Shown in pieces: positions 1 through 11,560 of a stretch of DNA of 64,000 nt. Source of the DNA: Leuctra nigra. Taxonomy: Eukaryota > Arthropoda > Insecta > Plecoptera > Leuctridae. Where the stretch lies: assembly GCA_934045905.1 (NCBI GenBank), contig OW203762.1, positions 14,106,345 through 14,170,344 of the forward strand. The letters are read 5' to 3'. The position numbers and the translations under genes were made by a program. The notes below the pieces were generated by a model, which worked only from the letters and a program-made list of their open reading frames with translations, was not told the origin of the DNA and made no database searches. Position 1 is the stretch's first letter, and each line of letters starts with the position of its first letter.

Positions 1-665
1 TATTGATATAAGAGATGATTTTAGTCAGATTTGTCATTTTTATGACGTCATTTCCGGTTTAGGTTATAGAACATTTCTTCTTTCACTATTGGTATTCCTT
101 ATAGATGACCTTCTAAATCGAATGGCGCTAATTTCGTTCTAATCGGTCCAGCCGTTTTTGATATATGACGTCACTTCCGGTTTAAAAATGGCGGCACAAA
201 AAATTTATAAGAACAAAGGTATCATCAGACGCCAAAAGTGCACATGTGGTAAAATTTTCATATCGATCGGTTCAGCCGTTTAGGCTGTGGCGGTGATAGC
301 AACGTTTCCTGATATCTGAATCTGAATCTGAATCTGAATCATCATCATCATCATCATCATCATCAGATAGCTTTTAAAAGGGGTGTAATTGCACTGTTTT
401 CACGGCCCTTTAGCACCCAAACGGCATAACGTATTGTTCCCAAATTTGGTATATGTTGTCAGGTGGGCCATGGATCGAAATTAAGTTATTTCGCAACAAT
501 GTGAGATTTCCCAATTTTGAGATCCAGTAGGCCGAAAATGCTATGTTGTTGCTTACAGTAAAAGTGTTTGGTCTGCTCCTCAGTTTATTAGGCATTTACG
601 GTATGTTGAGTGAGTGTGAGTGTATAGTACGACTTGGCTGGGTGGAACGACCGCTCCACTAGATA
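1..665 (+). repeat. Dispersed repeat with CRE/ETS-like sites, copy A (cut by window start)
   Basis: This stretch aligns by eye with about 35900-36521, with shared blocks including the final segment ending in CCGCTCCACTAGAT. It carries TGACGTCA followed directly by an ACTTCCGG or ATTTCCGG block near 42-60 and 166-183, the second followed by AAAATGGCGGC. TGACGTCA matches the CREB/ATF site, TTCCGG the ETS site and AANATGGCGGC the YY1 site; occupancy is only inference. A run of GAATCT then ATC triplets lies at 313-365. No coding capacity is recognisable. The left end is outside the window. Confidence 0.75.
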
Positions 666-1012
666 CGAAAGTGTTATTTTTAAGATAACTCAACAAATTT
701 CTCCCCAGAATGCAACGCGCACCAAACGTCAGGTAAAAATGTCAACGAAAAAAGATTAATATCCTTTTTCGTTGAAATCAGAGAAAATTCTCCGATTTCT
801 TTGATTTTTCTTTGATTTGAGATTTTTTTTCTATTTTCAAAATACTATAGCTTCACTTCACTTCAACCAACATGGCGGCAGTGTTTTGACACTAACATCT
901 GACAGTCTTTAGTCTTTACCCATTGCAATGTAACTACTACATAATCAGGATGATGATACTCCACGAAACATTTTTGTACAATATGACTTTTCTACCTTCG
1001 ATTCATCTAGGC

Positions 1013-1297
1013 GTATAAAATAAATCCCAAAGTGCATCGAGCTCCCATCTACCAACTATATTCCGTTCCAATGACGACTTGTGTCTGATAGATAGATATT
1101 ATAGTAGGCGAGGCTCATACTGGGCACTGGTCAGTGGTCAGCTTCACAGTGCGCAGTCTCCACACTGTGTGGTGGGCGGACAACCCCCCCGGGGCGCATG
1201 GTCAGTTCCCACGGTCCAGCTTCCCTCGCCCGCCGCCAACGCCCTGAGCAGCGCTCGTGTCACGCACGACAAGATGGCGGACGTGCCAGACGCGAGG
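1013..1297 (+). other. Weak candidate promoter and first coding exon
   Basis: A TATAAAA at 1014-1020 is followed by a locally GC-rich block and by an ATG at 1274 in a good Kozak context (AAGATGG). It would read MADVPDA and then reach AG|GTGACA, a usable splice donor at 1297. I recognise no protein family from seven residues, and no downstream exon was found. This could equally be chance in a GC-rich patch. Confidence 0.18.
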
Positions 1298-2331
1298 TGA
1301 CATCGACAAGGCGGTGGCACGTGTCAACTGTCAGAATTACCACGTCGAGAAACATTACAAGGCGGTGGATCAATTGTTGATGCGAATTTTTTAGAAATGA
1401 GTTTGAAATAGTTCCAAGCTGAGTTGATGACCCTCAAAATTTGACTGTTCACAAACACTATATGGAACCCGTGAGGGAGGAGGGGGGCAACATTTCTGTG
1501 CCAATGAATATCATAAAAAGGAAAAATAATGAAAGATCAACCGATAATAAACTTATTTTCATGTTATTTTATATGTTTTATTTCAAATTACATAATTTCG
1601 TATATTTTTAAAACTGCAATCTGATTGGTCCAGATTTGGCGTCCAATAAGAATTTAGCAAATTTGGCATTTTTTGCGACTTCATCCAAATTGTATAAAAA
1701 GTAAAAACTATAAGATAGTCTAATTATTTGTGATTTTCTACACATAATTCGTAATATTTAACAATGTAGGCCAGATTATCATGAAAATATACACAAATTA
1801 CGAAAACGAGACTGACCCATGAAATTTGACGTTACTCCACTACCACAATAGCATTTGATCAAATCGAAACAAAAATAGAGCAAGAAAACATAAGAAAGTA
1901 ATAATTACGCCGACTCAAAAGCTGAAGCTAAAGATGCAAATCAAGATCTACATTTGAGCATCCTCGACATACGTATTCACAAAATGCCTCCGAAGAGATT
2001 CTTCTTCGTTGTCATGCAATAAAATCTATTTATCTTGGAACACATCCAATAATTGTACATGGCAATGAGAGAAATTCAAAGATGAACAGGATTCAGTCAG
2101 GGTTGGCAACCGTGCATCTGTTGAGTCCAGGATCTGGAAACAAGATGCAGTCCTGAATCTTGATGTGGATGTGGAATTGAACATCCCGAATGGCATACGG
2201 AATTTATGGAAATATGCAACATACTTACATAAAGTTCAAAGTAAAATAATTAATCATGTTAAAATATTTTAAAAAATCATTTAGAAAAGGCGATTTGAAT
2301 AAAAGTCATGGAAGGAAATTGAAGCAGTGGC

Positions 2332-2385
2332 GGGGGGGGGGGGGGGGGGGGGTCCACATTTCTTCCCCTTCCTACGCGCTAGCTG
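2332..2385. repeat. 21-base poly-G tract next to a C/G-tract MITE-like end
   Basis: An uninterrupted run of 21 G at 2332-2352 is followed by TTCCTACGCGC near 2367-2380. The same terminal motif borders the C/G-tract MITE at 10044-10439. It probably marks a remnant of that family. The length of such runs is unreliable in assemblies. Confidence 0.5.
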
Positions 2386-3133
2386 CATATTCCGATGGGC
2401 AAATATGGATTTTCATCAATTTAATAAGCACGAAACTTAAAGAAAATTATTATTCTTTAAAACTATAACTGCAATTCTTTATTATATTTCTGTATCTTCG
2501 TTTCAGATTAAAAAAAATAAACTAGAGTAGTACTTCACAAAATATTTAGTAAATTTTTGCCCCAAATCGTGACTGTTATCAACAAATCTAAAAAAACGAA
2601 TACGTCATACAGCCCCCCATAAAGACCCGCTCCGCACAGGCGACAGTTCGAAGTTTCCTGGATTCCATGTTCGCCGCCTTGGCACCACAGAATGATGACA
2701 GTTGACTACATAAACTGGAACAAGATGTTGCCATAGCAACCGCAATCCTTCATTCCCGTGCAGCATGTTGCATCCAACCAATCAATTATCCCCATTCAAA
2801 GCTTTTCGTACAACGCGGTAGTCGCTACTATTAAATTATCTCCTTGTTTCACTAAACCGGCTATAACTTCCAATAAATCGAACAGGCTACAATTTAATAC
2901 GTCTAATTCCCCCCGCCACGTGATGAAGTGGTAAGTAATGTCGGGATGTTCGTGTATTGTGTAGTCGTGTGCTGGGTGTAGTGGGCGTGATAGGTCAGCG
3001 CGTGTGACCTCGTGCTGATAGCAGGGTCATTACACATGCGCGGTGCTCCTCAGCGGCCGGGCGCAAGCGCAGACGAGTGCGTGACTCGTCGGGTGCTTCT
3101 GCCGGCGATTATCCCCAGGTCACGTGGGTGTGC

Positions 3134-3345
3134 GTGGCAGCATCATGCCAGCCCTGTCTTGCTCGTGGCAGCATCATGCCAGCCCTGTCCTGTTCGTGGC
3201 AGCATCGTGCCAGCCCTCGTGGCAGCATCATGCCAGACCTGTCTTGCCCTCGTGGCAGCATCATGCCAGACCTGTCTTGCCCTCGTCATCATGCAAAACC
3301 TGTCCTGCTCGTGGCAGCATCATGCCAGCCCTGTCCTGCTCACGT
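3134..3345. repeat. Degenerate minisatellite, about 31-bp units
   Basis: Units start with CGTGGCAGCATCATGCCAG followed by a CCTGTC(C/T)TGCT block. The first three starts are 31 bp apart (3134, 3165, 3196). Later units carry deletions and insertions. The array passes directly into the 30-bp array to its right, with which it shares the CTCGTGGCA segment, so the two probably derive from one seed. Open frames crossing it are by-products of the repeat. Confidence 0.9.
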
Positions 3346-5953
3346 GGCAGGTTCAGGACACTTTCACGTGCTCGTGGAAAGTTCAGGACACTGTCACGTG
3401 CACGTGGCAAGATCAGGACACTGTCACGAGCTCGTGGCAAGATCAGGACACTGTCACATGCTCGTGGCAGGATCAGGACACAGTCAAGTGCTCGTGACAA
3501 GATCAGGACACAGTCAAGTGCTCGTGGCAAGATCAGGACACTGTCACATGCTCGTGGCAGGATCAGGACACAGTCAAGTGCTCGTGGCAAGATCAGGACA
3601 CTGTCACATGCTCGTGGCCGGATCAGGACACAGTCAAGTGCTCGTGGCAAGATCAGGACACTGTCACGTGCTCGTGGCAGGATCAGGACACTGTCACGTG
3701 CTTGTGGCAAGATCAGGACACTGACACATGCTCGTGGCAAGATCAGGACACTGTCACATGCTCGTGGCACGATCAGGACACTGTCACGAGCTCGTGGCAA
3801 GATCAGGACACTGTCACATGCTCGTGGCAAGATCAGGACACTGTCACATGCTCGTGGCAAGATCAGGACACTGTCACATGCTCGTGGTAAGATCAGAACA
3901 CTGTCACGAGCTCGTGGCAAGATCAGGACACTGTCACATGCTCGTGGCACGATCAGGACACTGTCACGAGCTCGTGGCAAGATCAGGACACTGTCACGTG
4001 CTCGTGGCAGGATCAGGACACAGTCAAGTGCTCGTGGCAAGATCAGGACACAGTCAAGTGCTCGTGGCAAGATCAGGACACAGTCAAGTGCTCGTGGCAA
4101 GATCAGGACACTGTCACATGCTCGTGGCAGGATCAGGACACTGTCACATGCTCGTGGTAAGATCAGAACACTGTCACGAGCTCGTGGCAAGATCAGGACA
4201 CTGTCACATGCTCGTGGCAGGATCAGGACACAGTCAAGTGCTCGTGGCAAGATCAGGACACAGTCAAGTGCTCGTGGCAAGATCAGGACACTGTCACATG
4301 CTCGTGGCAGGATCAGGACACAGTCACATGCTCGTGGTAAGATCAGAACACTGTCACGAGCTCGTGGCAAGATCAGGACACTGTCACATGCTCGTGGCAC
4401 GATCAGGACACTGTCACGAGCTCGTGGCAAGATCAGGACACTGTCACGTGCTTGTGACAAGATCAGGACACTGTCACGTGCTCGTGGCAAGATCAGGACA
4501 CTGTCACGTGCTTGTGGCAAGATCAGGTGACTGTCACATGCTCGTGGCAGGATCAGGACACAGTCAAGTGCTCGTGGCAAGATCATGACACTGTCACGTG
4601 CTCGTGGCAAGATCAGGACACTGTCACATGCTCGTGGCAAGATCAGGACACTGTCACGAGCTCGTGGCAAGTTCAGGACACTGCCACATGCTCGTGGCAA
4701 GATCAGGACACTGTCACGTGCTCGTGGCAATTTCAGGACACTGTCACGAGCTCGTGGCAGGATCAGGACACAGTCAAGTGCTCGTGGCAAGATCAGGACA
4801 CTGTCACGTGCTCGTGGCAGGATCAGGACACTGTCACGTGCTCGTGGCAAGATCAGGACACTGTCACGTGCTCGTGGCAAGATCAGGACACAGTCAAGTG
4901 CTCGTGGCAAGATCAGGACACTGTCACGTGCTCGTGGCAAGATCAGGACCTTGTCACGTCCTTGTGGCAAGATCAGGACACTGTCACGTGCTCGTGGCAA
5001 GTTCAGGACAGAGTCAAGTGCTCGTGGCAAGTTCAGGACACTGGCACGTGCTTGTGGCAAGATCAGGACACTGTCACGTGCTTGTGGCAAGATCAGGACA
5101 CAGTCACGAGTTCGTGGCAAGATCAGGACACTGTCACGTGCTTGTGGCAAGATCAGGACACAGTCACGAGTTCGTGGCAAGATCAGGACACTGTCACGTG
5201 CTTGTGGCAAGATCAGGACACTGTCACATGCTCGTGGCAAGATCAGGACACTGTCACATGCTCGTGGTAAGATCAGAACACTGTCACGAGCTCGTGGCAA
5301 GATCAGGACACTGTCACGTGCTCGTGGCAGGATCAGGACACTGTCACGAGCTCGTGGCAAGATCAGGACACTGTCACATGCTCGTGGCAAGATCAGGACA
5401 CTGTCACATGCTCGTGGTAAGATCAGAACACTGTCACGAGCTCGTGGCAAGATCAGGACACTGTCACGTGCTCGTGGCAGGATCAGGACACTGTCACATG
5501 CTCGTGGCAAGATCAGGACACTGTCACATGCTCGTGGTAAGATCAGAACACTGTCACGAGCTCGTGGCAAGATCAGGACACTGTCACGTGACTCATGGCA
5601 AGATCAGGACACTGTCACGTGACTCATGGCAAGATCAGGACACTGTCACGTGCTCATGGCAAGATCAGGACACTGTCACGTGCTTGTGGCAAGATCAGGA
5701 CACTGTCACGTGCTCGTGGCAAGATCAGGACACTGTCACGTGCTCGTGGCAAGATCAGGACACAGTCAAGTGCTCGTGGCAAGATCAGGACACTGTCACG
5801 TGCTCGTGGCAAGATCAGGACACTGTCACGTGCTTGTGGCAAGATCAGGACACTGTCACGTGCTCGTGGCAAGATCAGGACACTGTCACGTGCTCGTGGC
5901 AAGATCAGGACACTGTCACGTGCTCGTGGCAAGATAAGGACACTGTCACGAGC
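3346..5953. repeat. Large 30-bp minisatellite, about 87 copies
   Basis: The 30-bp unit has the constant part CTCGTGGCAAGATCAGGACA and a variable tail. Tail forms include CTGTCACGTG, CTGTCACATG, CAGTCAAGTG and CTGTCACGAG. Because 30 is a multiple of three and the unit lacks stops, most frames stay open, which explains a 769-codon minus-strand frame and several plus-strand frames. Two units near 5588-5650 carry one extra base (GTGACTCATGG) and shift the phase. Many units contain CACGTG; the GAG variant creates the palindrome CACGAGCTCGTG. There is no spacer diversity, so it is not a CRISPR. No evidence supports a protein product. Confidence 0.97.
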
Positions 5954-6124
5954 CATTTTGTATATAAGTTACACATTGTAGTTGTATCAAGTCTATCCAA
6001 CCATGATCCAATACTGCAGAGTGCAGAGGGAGATCACGGATGTGGATTGAGAAGTACAGAAACAAAGTCAAGTGATTTCGATGACAACGTGTTCAGGCTC
6101 GAACTCGAGTTCGTCTTTCCTGAC

Positions 6125-6255
6125 AGACATTTCTCGTGGCTTTCTACAGCGAGATGAAATGCTGGGAAGGTTCCTTGCTAATAAGCCACGACATCCTACT
6201 TCCCACCGTCCATCATTATTCATCATCATCATCATCGTCATCATCACCATCATCA

Positions 6256-6313
<58 letters not shown>

Positions 6314-6350
6314 AACCATCAGACTAGTTGCAGAACAGTGCGACGTTAAA
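6125..6350 (+). mobile_element. tRNA-derived SINE, body and tail, with expanded ATC/GTC microsatellite
   Basis: It shares with the other copies the body segments around GAAATGCTGGGAAGG and CCTACTTCCCACC and the 3' segment GTTGCAGAACAGTGCGACGTTAA. Between body and 3' core, the triplet tract has expanded into about 95 bp of CAT/CGT repeats (6217-6312). The tRNA-like head is not clear here. Frames reading poly-Met-Thr across this tract are spurious. Confidence 0.6.
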
Positions 6351-6379
6351 ACACCAATGAAATAAAACATAAAACTCGA

Positions 6380-8850
6380 TTGACATCGAAGTTGACACGG
6401 TCAATTAATAACCTTGCATCATCTCCAAAACGATGATCGTTATCGTTAAAAAAAGGTTTCAAAAGTCCCGAAGACTTCTTCACCGTATGGGAACGTGATG
6501 CACGACGGTTCTCATCAAATGTCATCTGGCTGGTCAAAGATCTTCGGATTCTGCATGCATCAAGGGCTGCGGGATGAGTCACGGTCGACCCCCCCCCCCC
6601 TTTCACATGCCAGAGGATCGGCAACACACCTCAGAAGATCCTTTTCTTAGAGCATGAATCACGCAGCATTTTTAGCAGACGAGTCTGACGCGGAGACGGT
6701 CAGTGGACAATGTCATGCGATTGCGACTGGGAGAGATCTTAGTTCAATGCCATGTCATGGTCGACCATTGCGTTTTCGGTTTTCAGATTGATGTGCAAAT
6801 GATGGGATGGTTCCCCAAATACGTCGATAATTAATAATGATTATTTTTTTTTCTTTCATTTATGTACGAAATATTTAATGGAGCAAGTTGGCTCAAGCAG
6901 TTTTGCTCTGAGCTGAAGGGATCATCGATAACTGATGAGATATAAATGAATGGGGTTTCCTCCTAATATGCGGTTCCTTCACTCGCGCATTGTCTATCCT
7001 TACTTTATCATAAGGTAAAATATTATAGTCTCATGTCCGATTTGGGTCTGGGCCTCATCGGTACGGACCCGCGAAAATTTAGAGTTTCACCATATTTATT
7101 TATTGTGGTACCTGCCAGAGGCAGGATGGCTATTGCAGGGCTACATTAGATGCCCTCTTTGTTTCACCATAGAATTGTGTGCATTTTAACACAATTTAAA
7201 CACAAATTTGGTCGACTTGATCATCTAAATTCTTTAAATTACTACTATTTTTACTATCGATATTCGATATTTTGATTTTTATGTATTCGCATTTGATCCA
7301 AATTTTCACCCCCCCCCCCCCCCCCCAACCACTCCTCCAGCCCTTGCGACTGGGGAACACCATAACATACTAAATCAAACCGAATCTTCGGCCCTTACCT
7401 TTGTGTCATTGTAATTTACTTTTCCTATTACAACTAAAGTTATACCATGATCATAAGACGTAAAACTGAAATGATCTTCATTTTGCATGTAATATCAATC
7501 AAAGGATCGCACGGACGAAAGTCTTCTTGTCTGAGGATAACCGAACTGTCACAGAGCGTCGTCTATGATAGAGCAAGGTCAAAGGGCGTCATAAGCTCCA
7601 AGTCAAGACACTGCAATGTCAATGATTTACGCTCCAATCATTCTTACGCCGTGGTGACTGTGAATGAGTTTAATATATCACATGCATTCACCACCTCCAT
7701 GGCATTTATCACTGCATTCACCACCTCCATGGCATTTATCACATCTCACTGCACGGAATATGCGGAACAATGCAGATGCAGCGAGACAGATTATGTGTCT
7801 CATTCCTCAGAGTTATCAATGTGACTTGTGCATATTTGCATAATCGGACAAATAAGTTGCAATATAATAAGTCAACGGGCATACCAGTTATTCTGTGATT
7901 TAGGACTGGGTTTACAATGACCCAATGTACCAGGCAACTTAGAGGCTGGATTAACTCTTTCTGTGGATGAGATCATTCGGTAAATGTCGAATATATCTTG
8001 CTAATTACATTATCAGGATAGAAGTGCCGGTTTTACATAGAATACCAGCATATAATAAACAGTGACTACATTGTATGCAGAAATATACAATTCGTTTTTC
8101 TACTAAATTGAGAGTGTTGGGGGAAACAATGTGAACTGCACTGAATCAGTCAACTTTCAGTTTGACAACTTCATTATTCAAAATCATAAATTATCCATTG
8201 ATTCGATATGAATTTAAGGATCTTTCAGAACCAAAGAGAAATGAAAAAGTTCTAAATTCTAATAAAACACAAATTATTGGTTTGGAAAATTACAAGATGA
8301 TGATCACATTGATGTGATGCGAGGGAAACTACACTGACAATTCATAAATGAAAATAAATTAACGCTCTAAAAGTTCTTCCATAAGATATTATATCTAGAG
8401 CCTCGATTGTTTGACAATGACAGTGATGTACGGAAATTATAACTGACACTGACCCTGTGTGAACAGAAAATCAATTTTCATCTCAAAAGAAATACAGGTA
8501 TACTTCACTTTCCCGCTATTGGAATGCATGGCTTCTATTTTAGCTGCCTTCGCACTATACCAAGTAGCAAGTAAGGTATCAATTGGTATTCCAGGCATAA
8601 AAAGCGAGCACTAATTACACGTAACGTACACTTCATGAGAGACTGCTGAGAGCAGAGAAAGCAGGGAGGGATGAGGGTTCCAACCACCTGTTCAATGCAG
8701 ATTGTTAGGTTAGAGTTTCCGCACGTGCTTGCTTTGTGTGTCCACCTGTCCGACATACACAGGTGGTTGTCCTCACAGGTGGTTGCCTCTGACATTCCTG
8801 TCAACATGTCGCGACATCAACTACACCCATTGACAACACATTTAGCGGTT
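6380..8850. other. Intergenic stretch, no gene recognised
   Basis: AT-rich sequence with a 12-base poly-C at 6589-6600 and an 18-base poly-C at 7309-7326. A 30-bp segment starting GCATTCACCACCTCC is duplicated in tandem at 7684-7743. The 125-codon frame starting at 7447 covers that duplication and resembles no family I know. Confidence 0.6.
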
Positions 8851-8857
8851 CGCACTT

Positions 8858-9045
8858 CATTACGTCGTACTGTTCTGCAATTAGGCTCAGAGCGGCGGGT
8901 GAATAAGTATGAGGGTGATAGAGCAGGCGGTTACACCATTTGACTGCGACTGAGGAAAACTACGAAAAATACTCAGTCAGGACGGACGGCCGACGGAATT
9001 GAACTCGGTACATTTGAAGTGCATACCGGAGAGTGCAAAGTTATG
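8858..9045 (-). mobile_element. tRNA-derived SINE copy, minus orientation
   Basis: Reading on the plus strand, the order is the 3' core (ACGTCGTACTGTTCTGCAA), a degenerate ATG tract, the body with GACTGAGGAAAACTACGAAAAA, then the tRNA-like head with GAATTGAACTCGG, the complement of a Pol III B box. This is the reverse of copy 30795-30995. The copy is diverged. Confidence 0.55.
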
Positions 9046-9099
9046 TTTATACCAATTTCATTAGATCCAGGAATTACACACTAGTTCCCATGCCATTAC

Positions 9100-9200
9100 G
9101 ACCTTCTTTGCCCACTTCACCCTTACCCATTTTTCACCATCGTCTCCGAGTCATCATCATTCATCCGTCGCCATTAGCTTATAGTTGCAGAAAAGTGTGA
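9100..9200 (+). mobile_element. SINE fragment, 3' part
   Basis: It contains TCATCATTCATCCGTCGCCATTAGC followed by GTTGCAGAAAAGTGTGA, matching the tail and 3' core of the SINE family. It lies about 50 bp from an oppositely oriented copy. The 5' part is missing or too diverged. Confidence 0.5.
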
Positions 9201-9808
9201 GTCCCCTTTCTCAACGAATGATGCATTGATTTGTACAGCTTTTAGAACCAAATGTCTCCATTGTTTTGCAAGTGATAAGCCACGTGGAATAAACGTATTG
9301 ACACGAAATAGAAAGGGAATCGAACCCGCGTTCGTCAAGACAACGACCGCGTATTTCGCACGATAAGAGATGTATGATGTAAGAGAAGCTTCGGGCCACT
9401 TGCGGCTGCCAAACTATCTTGCTCGCTAAATATAGAAATACGAAACTACACAATAAGCTACATCGAAACCTATAATTTGTCCAATTAAATCAACAGGAAA
9501 AAAAACTCCGCGCAGACAAATTTACGGTCGAGTTTTTAAAATGCATTTTACACACACAAAAAAGCGTGCCTTTTGAAATCTGCTCTGGTCTTGTCGATCA
9601 GATATGTACAGGCAACTAACTAATAGACACAATGTTGGAGAGGAGTGATCTTGTATGAGGAGTTGAGACCATGTAGTTTTATAGATGGCGAGTGCTGACG
9701 GAAAGAGCTGTCATCAGTTCCAATACTGCCAATTCTTCCTCTAAGTGATGAGTATGCAGCTTTCTCTCTCAAGAAGAACTTCGACGAAGACTGTGACCAG
9801 CGATCATT

Positions 9809-9866
9809 AAAAAAATCGCCGAGGATCATGAAGTATATATACTTCATGATCCTCGGCGATTTTTTT
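9809..9866. repeat. Perfect 58-bp palindrome without spacer
   Basis: Two 29-base arms match perfectly around a centre between 9837 and 9838. Each arm contains seven A (or T), then ATCGCCGAGGATCATGAAG or its complement, meeting in a central TATATA. It can form a long hairpin or cruciform. It is not part of any repeat family I recognise here. An assembly or cloning artefact is possible. Confidence 0.95.
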
Positions 9867-10043
9867 CTCTTTACTTTGTCTACTTTATTGGCGTCCAGCA
9901 AAAGGTTTTCATCCAACCGATGAGGGAGCAGAATGTAGCACTACCTATGTATTTTTGATCAGTCCATTTCGAAAAATTAACTTCCCCAAAAAACTGAAAT
10001 TTCCGATAATCATCAAGCATATTTTTGTGAGCCAATCTACACC

Positions 10044-10439
10044 CAGGCGCGTAGGAAGAACTTTTATCATTGTGGGAACTTAAACACCCGCGGGGGGGGG
10101 GGGGGGGGGGGCGATACCCACCGCAGTTCTAACCCCACACAGCGTTTTTAGTATTAATCGTGATTCTGGGGTTCTAAAATGCACAAACTGGATCAAACAA
10201 CCCTTCAATTATTGCCCCGTAGGACGGGTTTTCAAATTTAAACACTATAAAAGTGTTTCTGGGATGCTAAACTGCTCGAATTACAATAAACAAACCCGCA
10301 GTCGTTGCATCCGCGGGGCGTTTCTATAGAATCTAAGCAAATTTTAAATATTTCTGTGACGCTAATCTTATATTTGTATCATGAATGGGGGGTGGTCAGG
10401 CAGCTCGAGAGCACCCCCCCCCCCCTTCCTACACGCCTG
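10044..10439. mobile_element. MITE bounded by poly-G and poly-C tracts, hAT-like
   Basis: The ends are CAGGCGCGTAGGAA at 10044-10057 and TTCCTACACGCCTG at 10426-10439, inverted repeats matching at 13 of 14 positions. A 20-base G run (10092-10111) lies near the left end and a 12-base C run (10414-10425) near the right end. Flanking octamers TCTACACC and TCGCCACC agree at 6 of 8 positions, compatible with an old 8-bp target duplication as made by hAT elements. No transposase is present, so it would be non-autonomous. Confidence 0.6.
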
Positions 10440-11137
10440 TCGCCACCACGTGTCCCGTCTCGTCACGTGATCCGCGCAGCATCTCTCTCCACCCATCTCC
10501 TGTCTCGCCTGGCGATGAGGCATGGGTGAAGTTGAAGCTGCTCTAGCTACAGGCATCCACGGACCCGATTGACAGGTGAAACGACCCGGTGAATTTTATT
10601 GGTCAGAATTACAGTCTTCAGTGGTAAAGCGCCTCGTCTAGGTTCCACGGAGAACATTACCATGCAAATGCGTTTGGCCAGACGGTTGGAGATGAGGAGG
10701 CTCCTTCATCAGATGATCGGATCGACGTTGAACAACAGCAGCCGGTTGAACAATAGACTCGCCAGTGTTAATACTTAATGGCGAGCAATCTGAGCGGGTT
10801 GATGTCAGACATTTTAGAAAGGGGCGAACTGATATTTAGGTGGGGCATAACAAATATATAACAGTTTTTCTGTTAGTCTTCTGCTGGTATTAAAAATCGA
10901 GGCTGTTTTTTTCACACATACATATGCGGGGTTCATTAGCCTTATGTGGGTCCGGGGCAAATAGCCCCAGGAATATTTTACATTATTTGTAAATATATTT
11001 TTTAACAAAATGTTGTATAGCTATTTTTTAAAGAATAGAAGTATAGAAACATGGCAAAAATTCATGTTCTATTGATAAACTTTGCATATAATTCATCCAT
11101 GGAGAGACACTTTGATAAATTCAAGGGGGAGCCTTAA

Positions 11138-11160
11138 CCCCCCCCCCCCCCCCTCCCTCC
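11138..11160. repeat. Poly-C tract
   Basis: A 16-base C run (11138-11153) continues as CTCCCTCCCCC. The preceding segment AGGGGGAGCCTTAA makes this another C/G-tract site, but no TTCCTACGCGCCTG end is visible here. Confidence 0.8.
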
Positions 11161-11324
11161 CCCGGAATATGACTGCACAGTACTTTGTGATGGTTTCGCA
11201 TTTTTTTACTTTAGTACACTTTTAAGTGTTTTTGTTTGATTGTTTTTGGAGTTGCTGCTAAGTTTGTATTTGTATAATATGATTTTAGAGAAAACGCATT
11301 ATTCTCTATTTGATCGGGGTGTTA

Positions 11325-11560
11325 CGTCGCACTGTTCTGCGTGCTAATAGCGCCGGGTGAATCAGTATGATAATGATGAAGAATGTTGAGGAAGGACGGT
11401 GGGAAGGAGTAGGTCGTGGCCTATCGGAACCTTTCCAGGACTTGCATATCGACCGAGGGAAACCACGAAAAAAACTCAGTCATGAACTCAGCAATTGAAC
11501 CCGGGATCTCCATAGTGCAATTCCAGTTTGTCAGATTGTTATTGCCTGAACCAACTTGCT
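11325..11560 (-). mobile_element. tRNA-derived SINE copy, minus orientation
   Basis: On the plus strand the order is 3' core (ACGTCGCACTGTTCTGC), degenerate ATG triplets, the GGTGGGAAGGAG body segment, GAGGGAAACCACGAAAAA, then ATTGAACCCGGGATCTCC, the complement of a tRNA B box and its neighbourhood. All family blocks are present in one order, making it one of the better copies. Confidence 0.65.

Noticed and set aside
3261..5570. 769-codon minus-strand open frame with a ten-residue repeat
   Set aside because: It follows the 30-bp minisatellite exactly, most other frames are equally open, and there is no promoter, domain or non-repetitive part.
3346..5953. CRISPR-like periodicity
   Set aside because: No unique spacers, no cas genes, eukaryotic context; simple tandem repeat.
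6068..6370. Poly-Met-Thr / Ile-Val frames
   Set aside because: They translate an ATC/GTC microsatellite inside a SINE.
9290..9345. tRNA-like GGAATCGAACCCGCG on the minus strand
   Set aside because: Only the B-box region is tRNA-like; no cloverleaf by eye. Probably a SINE fragment.
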